The translations under genes were made by a program, and so were the position numbers. Shown in pieces: positions 1 through 5,508 of a stretch of 6,006 nt of DNA. The stretch comes from an uncultured Selenomonadales bacterium (GTDB lineage Bacteria; Bacillota; Negativicutes; Selenomonadales; Selenomonadaceae), in assembly GCA_946543495.1 (NCBI GenBank), contig CAMNLS010000090.1, positions 1-6,006 on the forward strand, in the 5' to 3' direction. The notes under the pieces were generated by a model. That model made no database searches and had not been told where the DNA came from. It saw only the letters and a list, made by a program, of their open reading frames with translations. Numbering within the stretch: position 1 is the stretch's first letter; the number at the start of each line of letters is the position of its first letter.

Positions 1-54
1 TCAAAATCTGCCGTAGGCAACTACGTATCGGTTCGAGTCCGATCTTCGGCACCA
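1..54 (+). tRNA. tRNA-Leu(CAA), 3' part (5' end outside window)
   Basis: The 3' part of a class II tRNA gene. Position 1 reads as U33, with the anticodon CAA at 2-4, followed by AA and the 3' strand of the anticodon stem (7-11). A 15-nt long variable arm follows (12-26), with stem CGTAG/CTACG around loop GCAA. The T arm is ATCGG / TTCGAGT / CCGAT (27-43). The acceptor 3' strand CTTCGGC (44-50) is followed by discriminator A51 and an encoded CCA (52-54). The long variable arm limits it to Leu, Ser or Tyr, and the loop TCAAAA together with a CTTCGGCACCA end is typical of bacterial tRNA-Leu(CAA). The 5' half (acceptor, D arm, half the anticodon stem) is not visible, so the anticodon depends on aligning position 1 to U33. 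Confidence 0.9.
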
Positions 55-139
55 TCGTACCTAAATTAGAGGTACGCGGATTGAAACGGCACCAAATCGT
101 ACATAAAGTACGCGGATTGAAATAAACGGCACCAAATCG
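47..139 (+). repeat. Degenerate tandem repeat of tRNA 3' end plus hairpin, 40-bp spacing
   Basis: The last eight bases of the tRNA, CGGCACCA (47-54), recur exactly at 87-94 and 127-134, giving a 40-bp period. Copies 1 (47-86) and 2 (87-126) share the order CGGCACCA, TCGTAC, spacer, GTACGCGGATTGAAA. Copy 3 keeps only CGGCACCAAATCG before running into A-rich sequence and the terminator. Each full copy can form a hairpin: CGTACCT/AGGTACG (56-62 with 70-76, loop 7) and CGTAC/GTACG (98-102 with 108-112, loop 5). The stems are followed by CGGATTGAAA. Copies 1 and 2 differ by compensating indels, so the constant spacing partly reflects chance. The role is unknown. It may be slipped duplication of the tRNA 3' flank, an integration scar, or a decayed CRISPR-like repeat. 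Confidence 0.75.
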
Positions 140-147
140 AAAAAATA

Positions 148-179
148 AAAAATCCCTTCCAATCACGGAGGGGATTTTT
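148..179. terminator. Bidirectional intrinsic terminator between tRNA-Leu and the operon
   Basis: An inverted repeat with a 13-bp stem: AAAAATCCCTTCC (148-160) pairs with GGAGGGGATTTTT (167-179), with one G-T wobble and a six-base loop AATCAC. A T run follows on the plus strand (175-179, then CTTTG), and the A run on the left becomes a T run on the minus strand. It can therefore end the tRNA transcript from the left and the minus-strand operon from the right, whose last stop codon is only 11 bases away. No competing terminator was seen anywhere inside the operon. Confidence 0.85.
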
Positions 180-189
180 CTTTGTAAAT

Positions 190-522
190 TTAGTTGCGTG
201 TGAACTTTTGCCCAATTTCAAGCTTAAGTCGTTGAGCTTCGCCGCTGGGAAGTTCCAAAGCCGCCCAAGCTCCTAAGCAAACACTCATTCCAATCCACGG
301 AGATACATCGCGAGCAATTTTTTTTATGCAAAAGTCTTTATCGAGGTAAATTACGTCGATAGCAAAGCGCATGAACAGCATATGAATACTATTGCACGGG
401 GCAAGAAGCAATCCGCGCCCTTTTTCAAGCTTTTTTCTGCCCATCAGCCCGCGCAGACGACTAAAAAAGGTTTTTGCAATCTCAATTTCGAGTTCGGAGC
501 CGTTTATAAGAAATTTTTCCAT
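190..522 (-). CDS. DUF192 (UPF0127/COG1430) family protein
   Basis: A 110-residue protein covering essentially the whole DUF192 domain. Family landmarks are RLRGLMGR (22-29), the core beginning PCNSIHMLFM with FAIDVIYLD after it (42-61), VSPW (73-76), and ALELPSGEA (88-96). The biochemical role of DUF192 is not established. Many relatives carry a signal peptide or lipobox, but none is present here, so this copy looks cytoplasmic. Start: ATG at 522 is preferred because AAGGTGA lies five bases upstream. A GTG at 531, overlapping the previous gene's stop as GTGA, would add three residues (MIC) but lacks a well-placed ribosome site. It is the last gene of the operon, five bases after the membrane-protein gene and just before the terminator. 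Nothing in it points to sugar metabolism, so it may be a passenger. Confidence 0.88.
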   Translation of the reverse strand: MEKFLINGSELEIEIAKTFFSRLRGLMGRKKLEKGRGLLLAPCNSIHMLFMRFAIDVIYLDKDFCIKKIARDVSPWIGMSVCLGAWAALELPSGEAQRLKLEIGQKFTRN

Positions 523-527
523 GCAAA

Positions 528-535
528 TCACCTTG
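528..535 (-). promoter_or_regulatory. Ribosome binding site deciding the DUF192 start
   Basis: On the minus strand the sequence CAAGGTGA ends five bases before ATG 522. It contains the alternative GTG codon (531-529) and the upstream gene's TGA stop (530-528). The site therefore favours the downstream ATG and places initiation right at the point where the previous gene terminates. Confidence 0.7.
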
Positions 536-884
536 AGAGCCTCGCCAGAGCGAAAAACGCAATTCCAATCGCCAGCATGATAAAAATAATCGGGAGTGCG
601 ACAAAAAACATCAGCGCGGCGAGTGCAAAGCCGATTAACACAGCGGCGACTTGAGCAAGACGATTTCCATTGAGCAAAGCCCGAATAAACGAGAGAATTG
701 CCCGCGTAAAGATATTTGAACCGCCGAAGCTGACATAAGTCCCGCGTGGAGTGTAATATTTGCGTTTTTGACTGAAATTTTCTTCCGAACGTTCATTATT
801 TGAGTTTGCGTCAATCGTCACGCCGTTAAAGAAAGTTTTTTCCGTGCGAGTCATCTCGCGGACGTTGCCATCCTCATCTGCCAT
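528..884 (-). CDS. Small membrane protein of unknown family
   Basis: A 118-residue protein that I do not recognise. The N-terminal 70 residues are polar and charged, with a stretch rich in Asn, Glu and Ser (about 26-40) and then RKYYTPRGTYVSFGG (41-55). The C-terminal part (about 76-114) is strongly hydrophobic, broken by a Pro at 98. It reads as two closely spaced membrane helices or one hairpin, ending in ARLSR. No signal peptide is seen, so the N-terminal part is probably cytoplasmic. Start: ATG 884 has AGGAG ten bases upstream and lies six bases past the SDR gene's stop codon. The frame stays open further upstream (to 944), but that would overlap the SDR gene by about 55 bases with no ribosome site. 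Its place in the operon suggests co-expression with the sugar genes, but a functional link is not shown. Confidence 0.75.
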   Translation of the reverse strand: MADEDGNVREMTRTEKTFFNGVTIDANSNNERSEENFSQKRKYYTPRGTYVSFGGSNIFTRAILSFIRALLNGNRLAQVAAVLIGFALAALMFFVALPIIFIMLAIGIAFFALARLSR

Positions 885-889
885 TTGAA

Positions 890-1792
890 TCACGCTCCTA
901 AAAATTTTTTTATGCCCTCTTGCAAGGAGATCTTCGGCGTCCAACCTGGCAAGAGTTTATAAGACTTCCAAGGCACCATAACTTCACGCGCCCGATAAGG
1001 TCTGCCGCCCCACTCGATAGAAAGTTTCTTGCCCGCCACACTCTCAAAGATTTTCACGACCTCGCGCAGAGGAATTGGTTTCGTCGACGAGACGCCGTAA
1101 GTATCGCAGTAATCGTACTTGCACGCCGCAAGCAATTTCCCAGCTGCAACGAACGCCTCAACCACGTCGTCGACATAAACAAGATCCATCAGTTGCCCGC
1201 CCGGCGACATTTTAAGCGTCTCGCCCGACTCGGAAATTTTTTTCAGCAAGCCGAGAATCTTTCCGCGCTTATCATCAGCTCCGTAAGTGTCGAACAGGTG
1301 GAGCGCAATACATTTCAAGTTGCGTGCCTCGGCGTAGTATTTGATTATGCCCTCGAAGCATTCTTTAGTTGCTGCATAGAGATTGACGGGGCTGTACTCG
1401 GCGTCGTCGTAGTGTTGAGTAAAGGTGCCGACGTTTATAAAATTGTAGACGTTGTTGGCGACCATAGCATCAAGAAGTTCCGTGCCAAAGGTTATATTGC
1501 TCTGAATCAAATCTTGAATATCCTCGAAGCGGTGCGCGTTCATAAAATTAGTTGCCAAATGATAAACCACGTCGGGGCGTCGGTCGTCAACGCAAAGGTC
1601 GGTTATGATGTCAAGGACAGTATTATCTTTGTCGTAGGTTAGAAACTTTACATTGCGGCGAAGGTTTTCGCTAAGCTCGTTAATTTTGGAAGTCGGACGA
1701 ACAATTGCGTAGACCTCGTGCCCGTCATTAACTAAACGCTCGCCCAAGTGGTGTCCGATAAAGCCCGTGATACCCGTCATTAAAATTTTCAT
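890..1792 (-). CDS. NAD(P)-dependent extended SDR; probable CDP-3,6-dideoxy-4-ketohexose reductase
   Basis: A 300-residue extended short-chain dehydrogenase. The N-terminal Rossmann fold carries GITGFIG (7-13, the GxxGxxG nucleotide motif) and DVVYHLA (74-80). The active site has Y139-x3-K143 in LYAATK, with a candidate Thr at 123 in NVGTFTQ. LFDTYGADDKRGKI (166-179) and VYVDDV (205-210) are typical of sugar epimerase/dehydratase/reductase members. In this context the most likely job is the last step of the CDP-dideoxyhexose pathway: NAD(P)H-dependent reduction of the C4 ketone, as done by AscF, RfbS or RfbJ. Sequence alone cannot separate reductase from epimerase, so the specific product is inferred from the neighbours. 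ATG 1792 has a strong GAGGAGG seven bases upstream, overlapping the stop of the epimerase gene 12 bases away. Confidence 0.88.
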   Translation of the reverse strand: MKILMTGITGFIGHHLGERLVNDGHEVYAIVRPTSKINELSENLRRNVKFLTYDKDNTVLDIITDLCVDDRRPDVVYHLATNFMNAHRFEDIQDLIQSNITFGTELLDAMVANNVYNFINVGTFTQHYDDAEYSPVNLYAATKECFEGIIKYYAEARNLKCIALHLFDTYGADDKRGKILGLLKKISESGETLKMSPGGQLMDLVYVDDVVEAFVAAGKLLAACKYDYCDTYGVSSTKPIPLREVVKIFESVAGKKLSIEWGGRPYRAREVMVPWKSYKLLPGWTPKISLQEGIKKFLGA

Positions 1793-1804
1793 CTCAAGCC
1801 CTCC

Positions 1805-2353
1805 TCAGAACGGCGAATCGAACTCGGTAAGCGTCGGGTGCTTTTGGTCGCGGGCGGAAATAATCGGGGCGTCGCATTGCCAATCGATACCGCACGAACT
1901 CCAAAGAATGCCCTTATCGTTTTCCGGCGAATAAACGCTCGTGACGTTGTAAAGCATGATCGCCCGTTCACTCAAAGTCAAGAAGCCGTGCGCAAGTCCT
2001 CGCGGGATATAAATCATATTGGCTTTCTCGGCTGACAGTTCAAAGGCGCAATGCTTGCCGAAGGTCGCTGAATTCTTCCGCAGGTCAACGATTACATCTT
2101 TAACCGCGCCTTCAATGCAAGTAACAAGCTTAACATGATCTGCGGGCGGCGTCTGGAAGTGCATCCCGCGTAAAACGTTTTTTATCGACGTGGAATAATA
2201 TTCTTCCTTAAAGTCCGTCGCAAGCCCCAGCTCCGTGAATATGTCCGCATGGAAAATCTTCACGAACGAGCCGCGATTGTCTCCGCGAACGATTGGTTGC
2301 AATTCGTATAAACCCTCAAGCGGCGTCGAAATTTTTTCAAACAGAGCACTCAT
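1805..2353 (-). CDS. RmlC-family sugar epimerase, likely CDP-4-keto-3,6-dideoxyglucose 5-epimerase (AscE-like)
   Basis: A 182-residue cupin with the full length and order of dTDP-4-dehydrorhamnose 3,5-epimerases. RGDNRGSF (23-30) comes first, then STSIKNVLRGMHFQ (54-67) with the expected catalytic His65 and Lys75 just after it. VKDVIVDLR and SATFG (84-99) follow, then IPRGLAHGF (116-124), LYNVTSVYSPE (134-144) with Tyr135 and Tyr141, and SARD with Asp169, the probable partner of the His. RmlC proteins act on dTDP sugars, but no rmlA, rmlB or rmlD is here and all three preceding enzymes are CDP-specific types. The likely substrate is therefore the CDP-linked 4-keto-3,6-dideoxy sugar, inverted at C5 as by AscE of Yersinia. 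That assignment is from context. ATG 2353 overlaps the ddhC stop (ATGA) and has GAGG seven bases upstream. Confidence 0.88.
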   Translation of the reverse strand: MSALFEKISTPLEGLYELQPIVRGDNRGSFVKIFHADIFTELGLATDFKEEYYSTSIKNVLRGMHFQTPPADHVKLVTCIEGAVKDVIVDLRKNSATFGKHCAFELSAEKANMIYIPRGLAHGFLTLSERAIMLYNVTSVYSPENDKGILWSSCGIDWQCDAPIISARDQKHPTLTEFDSPF

Positions 2354-3675
2354 CTTATCGCCTCGTGAATCTTTTCAATCATATAATCAATCTTATTGTC
2401 AGTCATGCCGGGATAAACGCCAATCCAAAACGTGTCGTTCATAATCCTATCGGTATTGTCTAAACTGCCGACGATGCGATAACCCATGCCGCTTGCCCGT
2501 AATTCGTCAAAGCACGGGTGCTTAATCAAATTGCCCGAAAAGAGCATTCGTGTCTGAATTTTGTTATCCTCCAAGTGCTTGACGATTTGACTGCGGTCGA
2601 CGCCCGCCTTACACGTTATCAAGAAGCCGAACCAACTCGGACGAGAATTTTCGCAGGGCGTTGGCAGAATCAATTTATCTTGCACGTCGCGTAACCCGTC
2701 AAAGAGTCGAGTAAAGTTTTGGCGACGCCGTTCCACAAAGGAAGGCAACTTCTTAAGCTGAGCGCAACCAACAGCCGCTTGCATGTCCGTTATCTTGAGG
2801 TTGTAGCCGAAGTGCGAATAAACGTATTTATGATCGTAGCCCTGCGGAAGGTCTCCGCGCTTGCCGTCGAATCGATGACCGCAGAAATTATCTTTGCCGG
2901 GCGGACAAATGCAATCGCGTCCCCAGTCACGGAACGAACGAATTAACTTATGGAGCTTTGGATTGTTCGTGTAAACTGCGCCGCCTTCGCCCATAGTCAT
3001 ATGATGAGCCGGATAGAAACTCGAAGTGCCGATGTCGCCGATTGTCCCCGTGAACTTTTCTTGCCCGTCGATTGTGTAAGTCGCGCCGAGTGCGTCGCAG
3101 TTGTCCTCGACGAGCCAGAGATTATGACGGTCGCAGAAATCTTTGACGGCTTTTAAGTCGAACGGGTTGCCCAGCGTGTGAGCAATCATAACTGCCTTAG
3201 TCTTATCGGAAAGAGCCGCCTCTAACTTTGTCACGTCGATATTGTATTGCGGAATTGTCACATCGACAAAGACGGGCACCGCGCCATATTGAACAATCGG
3301 GGCAACGGTCGTAGGGAAGCCCGCCGCAACTGTTATGACCTCGTCGCCGCGTTTGATTTGACGTTCGCCCAAAAGTGGAGAAGTCAAAGCCGAGAACGCA
3401 ACTAAGTTAGCCGACGAACCCGAATTGACGACCGAACAGAACTTGACGCCCAGATAAGCCGCAAAATTTTTCTCGAACTCGTCAACGTAGCGTCCCGCCG
3501 TCAGCCAAAAGTCAAGCGCACTGTCAACAAGATTAGTCATCTCGTCGCCGTCATAAACGCGGGAGGCATAAAGGATTCTGTCGCCTGCTTTGAAAGCTTT
3601 CTTCTTGTTGTGGAAGGTGTCGCAGTATTCGCGCACCATGCCCAAGATTTTTTCGCGCATATCAGATTCAGTCAT
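2350..3675 (-). CDS. ddhC: CDP-4-dehydro-6-deoxyglucose 3-dehydratase (E1), PLP and [2Fe-2S] enzyme
   Basis: A 441-residue member of the DegT/DnrJ/EryC1 aminotransferase fold, close to the usual E1/RfbH length of about 437. The PLP-binding lysine is replaced by histidine: SFYPAHHMTMGEGG (219-232) has His224 where aminotransferases have Lys, the hallmark of E1. Cys255, Cys257 and Cys265 form C-x-C-x7-C in the RDCICPPGKDNFCGHRF segment, and Cys193 in EDNCDALGA is the likely fourth [2Fe-2S] ligand. VNSGSSANL (83-91) binds the PLP phosphate side. E1 removes the C3 hydroxyl of CDP-4-keto-6-deoxyglucose via a PMP intermediate and needs electrons from a reductase such as DdhD, which is not in this window. 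Start: ATG 3675 overlaps the ddhB stop (ATGA) with GGAGG seven bases upstream. The longer open frame to 3804 lies inside ddhB and gives unrelated residues. Confidence 0.95.
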   Translation of the reverse strand: MTESDMREKILGMVREYCDTFHNKKKAFKAGDRILYASRVYDGDEMTNLVDSALDFWLTAGRYVDEFEKNFAAYLGVKFCSVVNSGSSANLVAFSALTSPLLGERQIKRGDEVITVAAGFPTTVAPIVQYGAVPVFVDVTIPQYNIDVTKLEAALSDKTKAVMIAHTLGNPFDLKAVKDFCDRHNLWLVEDNCDALGATYTIDGQEKFTGTIGDIGTSSFYPAHHMTMGEGGAVYTNNPKLHKLIRSFRDWGRDCICPPGKDNFCGHRFDGKRGDLPQGYDHKYVYSHFGYNLKITDMQAAVGCAQLKKLPSFVERRRQNFTRLFDGLRDVQDKLILPTPCENSRPSWFGFLITCKAGVDRSQIVKHLEDNKIQTRMLFSGNLIKHPCFDELRASGMGYRIVGSLDNTDRIMNDTFWIGVYPGMTDNKIDYMIEKIHEAIR

Positions 3676-4727
3676 TGCTCGTCCTCCATAAAACTTTTTA
3701 TCTGCCGTTCCATGCAAACGGAAAGGTTCTCGCCCGCCTGATAAACTTTTGTCCATTCGACGACTTCTTCTATCGCCCGTGCCACATTCCAACGCGGCGA
3801 CCAATCGAACACGGCTTTTATCTTCGAGCAGTCCAGCTTAAGGAAGTTCGCCTCACGCGGCAAGTTCATCGTCAAGCTTTCCCACGTTAAGCCTTCGCCC
3901 CAATGCTCGCAAAAGATTTTAACAAGCTCGCCCGTCGTCACACAGTCGCTTTCGTCCGGTCCGACGTTATAGCAGTCCGCCAAAGTTTTATCAGCGTATT
4001 GAGCCTCGGCAATCATCATGTAAGCAAAGAGCGGTTCCAAAACGTGCTGATAAGGTCTGACGGAATTTGGGTTGCGAACTTTGATTTTCTCTTTGGCAAG
4101 GGCGGCACGCACGCAATCGGGAACAATCCTAAAGTCCGCGAAGTCGCCGCCGCCTATGACGTTGCCCGCCCGCGCCGTAGAAATCGCCGCCGAAATCTTA
4201 TCAAAGCTCCGTCGATAACAAGCCGTCACGAGTTCAGCGCAACTTTTGCTGTTCGAGTAAGGGTCAATGCCGTCGAGCGTGTCGAGTTCTCGGTAGCCCC
4301 AAGCCCATTCGTTGTTGTGATAAACCTTGTCCGTCGTGACGTTCAGGAAAGATTTAACGCTGTCGCTTTGACGCACGCATTCCAAAATATTTACCGTGCC
4401 CATGACGTTTGTCTCGTAAGTCGCAGCAGGATTTTTGTAGCCTTCGAGAACAAGAGGTTGCGCCGCCATATGAATGACAATTTCGGGGCGGCTTGCGTCG
4501 AAGGTTTTCTTTAGCGTGTCGAAGTCGCGAACGTCGCCGATTACCGAGTTAATCTTTTTATCGAGGCTAAGTAATTCAAAAAGGCTGGGCGTTGTCGGCG
4601 GCTCAAGTGCATAGCCCGTAACCGTCGCGCCAAAACGATTCAGTATAAACGTCAGCCACGCACCTTTAAAGCCGGTATGCCCCGTCACGAAAACTTCTTT
4701 GCCACGCCAGAACTTTTTATCAGTCAT
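3672..4727 (-). CDS. ddhB: CDP-glucose 4,6-dehydratase
   Basis: A 351-residue extended SDR, near the usual RfbG/DdhB length of about 355-360. It carries the signature VTGHTGFKG (14-22) of CDP-glucose 4,6-dehydratases, with the NAD-binding GxxGxxG at 16-22. Further landmarks are IHMAAQPLV (85-93), the active-site NVTTDKVY (129-136) with Asp133 and Lys134, YSNSK (157-161) giving the Y-x3-K pair, and RAGNVIGGGDFADFRIVPD (186-204), followed by RPYQHVLEP (224-232). It converts CDP-glucose to CDP-4-keto-6-deoxyglucose, using bound NAD for internal hydride transfer. Start: ATG 4727 matches where the family begins. A GAGG eleven bases upstream overlaps the ddhA stop, making initiation here probably weaker than for its neighbours. 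The frame is open to 4856 but that extension lies inside ddhA and does not resemble the family. Confidence 0.95.
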   Translation of the reverse strand: MTDKKFWRGKEVFVTGHTGFKGAWLTFILNRFGATVTGYALEPPTTPSLFELLSLDKKINSVIGDVRDFDTLKKTFDASRPEIVIHMAAQPLVLEGYKNPAATYETNVMGTVNILECVRQSDSVKSFLNVTTDKVYHNNEWAWGYRELDTLDGIDPYSNSKSCAELVTACYRRSFDKISAAISTARAGNVIGGGDFADFRIVPDCVRAALAKEKIKVRNPNSVRPYQHVLEPLFAYMMIAEAQYADKTLADCYNVGPDESDCVTTGELVKIFCEHWGEGLTWESLTMNLPREANFLKLDCSKIKAVFDWSPRWNVARAIEEVVEWTKVYQAGENLSVCMERQIKSFMEDEQ

Positions 4728-4740
4728 AAGCTTACCAACC

Positions 4741-5508
4741 TCAATCCCAAATCTTCCACGGAGCACCCTTTTGCCAAAGCTCCTCCAGTTTAGTTTTATC
4801 GCGGAGCGTGTCCATGCACTGCCAAAAGCCCTCGTGCCGATAAGCCATAACCTCACCCGCCGCCGTCAATTTTCTCATTGGCTCTTGCTCAAGCATGAAG
4901 TTGCCGTCAAGATAATCGAACACCGCCGCATTCAAGACCATATAGCCTGCGTTAATCCAGCCAACGTCCTCTTTGCTCTTTTCGCGGAAGGCAAGCACTT
5001 GATCGCCGTCAAAGTCGATATAACCAAAGCGACTTTCAGGCTTTATGGCTGTTATTGTGCAAATCTTGCCATGTGCCTCGTGGAATTTCAAAAGCTCGTT
5101 GATGTTCACGTCCGAGACGCCGTCGCCGTATGTCAAAAAGAAAGTTTCGCCGTGAATATACGGTTGAATCAGCTTTATGCGTTTGCCCGTCAAGCTATCG
5201 TAGCCCGTATCTACAACTGTAACTTTCCACGGCTCAGAAAAATTGTTGTGCACGCTAACTCGATTATCTCCCTGGAAATCAAACGTCACGTCGCTGTTAT
5301 GAAGCGTGTAGTCAGCAAAGAAACTTTTTATGACGTGCTGTTTGTAGCCCGCGCAGATGATGAATTCGTTGTGCCCGAAGTGCGAATACTCCTTCATGAT
5401 GTGCCAAATTATCGGCTTGCCGCCAATTTCAATCATCGGCTTTGGTATAAGTCGCGATTCCTCACTGATTCGCGTGCCGAAGCCGCCAGCTAAAATTACA
5501 ACCTTCAA
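4741..5508 (-). CDS. ddhA: Glucose-1-phosphate cytidylyltransferase
   Basis: A 255-residue nucleotidyltransferase matching RfbF/DdhA (about 257) end to end. The nucleotide-binding signature LAGGFGTRISEES (6-18) leads to PKPMIEIGGKPIIWHIMK (22-39). TYGDGVSD (126-133) supplies the metal-binding Asp129, FREKS (174-178) and INAGY (185-189) line the sugar site, and FWQCMDTLRDK (228-238) is family-specific. The enzyme makes CDP-glucose from CTP and glucose-1-phosphate, the committed step for CDP-dideoxyhexoses. The start codon is TTG (5508), overlapping the chelatase stop as TTGA. Support for it is the conserved family N-terminus (MKVVILAGG) beginning exactly there and GGAGG ten bases upstream. Translation is likely coupled to the preceding gene. 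The stop is 13 bases before ddhB. Confidence 0.95.
   Translation of the reverse strand: MKVVILAGGFGTRISEESRLIPKPMIEIGGKPIIWHIMKEYSHFGHNEFIICAGYKQHVIKSFFADYTLHNSDVTFDFQGDNRVSVHNNFSEPWKVTVVDTGYDSLTGKRIKLIQPYIHGETFFLTYGDGVSDVNINELLKFHEAHGKICTITAIKPESRFGYIDFDGDQVLAFREKSKEDVGWINAGYMVLNAAVFDYLDGNFMLEQEPMRKLTAAGEVMAYRHEGFWQCMDTLRDKTKLEELWQKGAPWKIWD

Noticed and set aside
55..126. Functional CRISPR array
   Set aside because: Only two imperfect units separated by about ten bases, of unequal length, with no spacers of normal size and no cas gene in the window.
885..944. 20-residue N-terminal extension of the small membrane protein
   Set aside because: It would overlap the SDR gene by about 55 bases; ATG 884 has AGGAG upstream and fits the tight operon spacing.
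920..1642. Plus-strand open frame (240 codons) opposite the SDR gene
   Set aside because: Antisense to a gene with intact SDR motifs; the translation is unlike any domain I know and has no neighbours on that strand.
1805..2353. rmlC for dTDP-rhamnose synthesis
   Set aside because: No rmlA, rmlB or rmlD is nearby and all upstream enzymes are CDP-sugar enzymes, so a CDP-linked substrate is more likely. Sequence alone cannot exclude rmlC.
3676..3804. 43-residue N-terminal extension of DdhC
   Set aside because: It lies inside the ddhB coding region, does not resemble E1 proteins, and the ATG at 3675 has an ideal GGAGG site and the family-typical length.
3903..4514. Plus-strand open frame (203 codons) opposite ddhB
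   Set aside because: Antisense shadow of ddhB, rich in Arg and Val as expected from reverse reading, with no supporting signals.
4728..4856. 43-residue N-terminal extension of DdhB
   Set aside because: It lies within the ddhA 3' end and its stop region; the family N-terminus begins at ATG 4727.
4699..5493. Long plus-strand open frame (264 codons) opposite ddhA
   Set aside because: It lies fully antisense to a clearly recognised enzyme, has no family-like motifs, and no convincing ribosome site was noted. Long antisense frames are a by-product of the codon use here.
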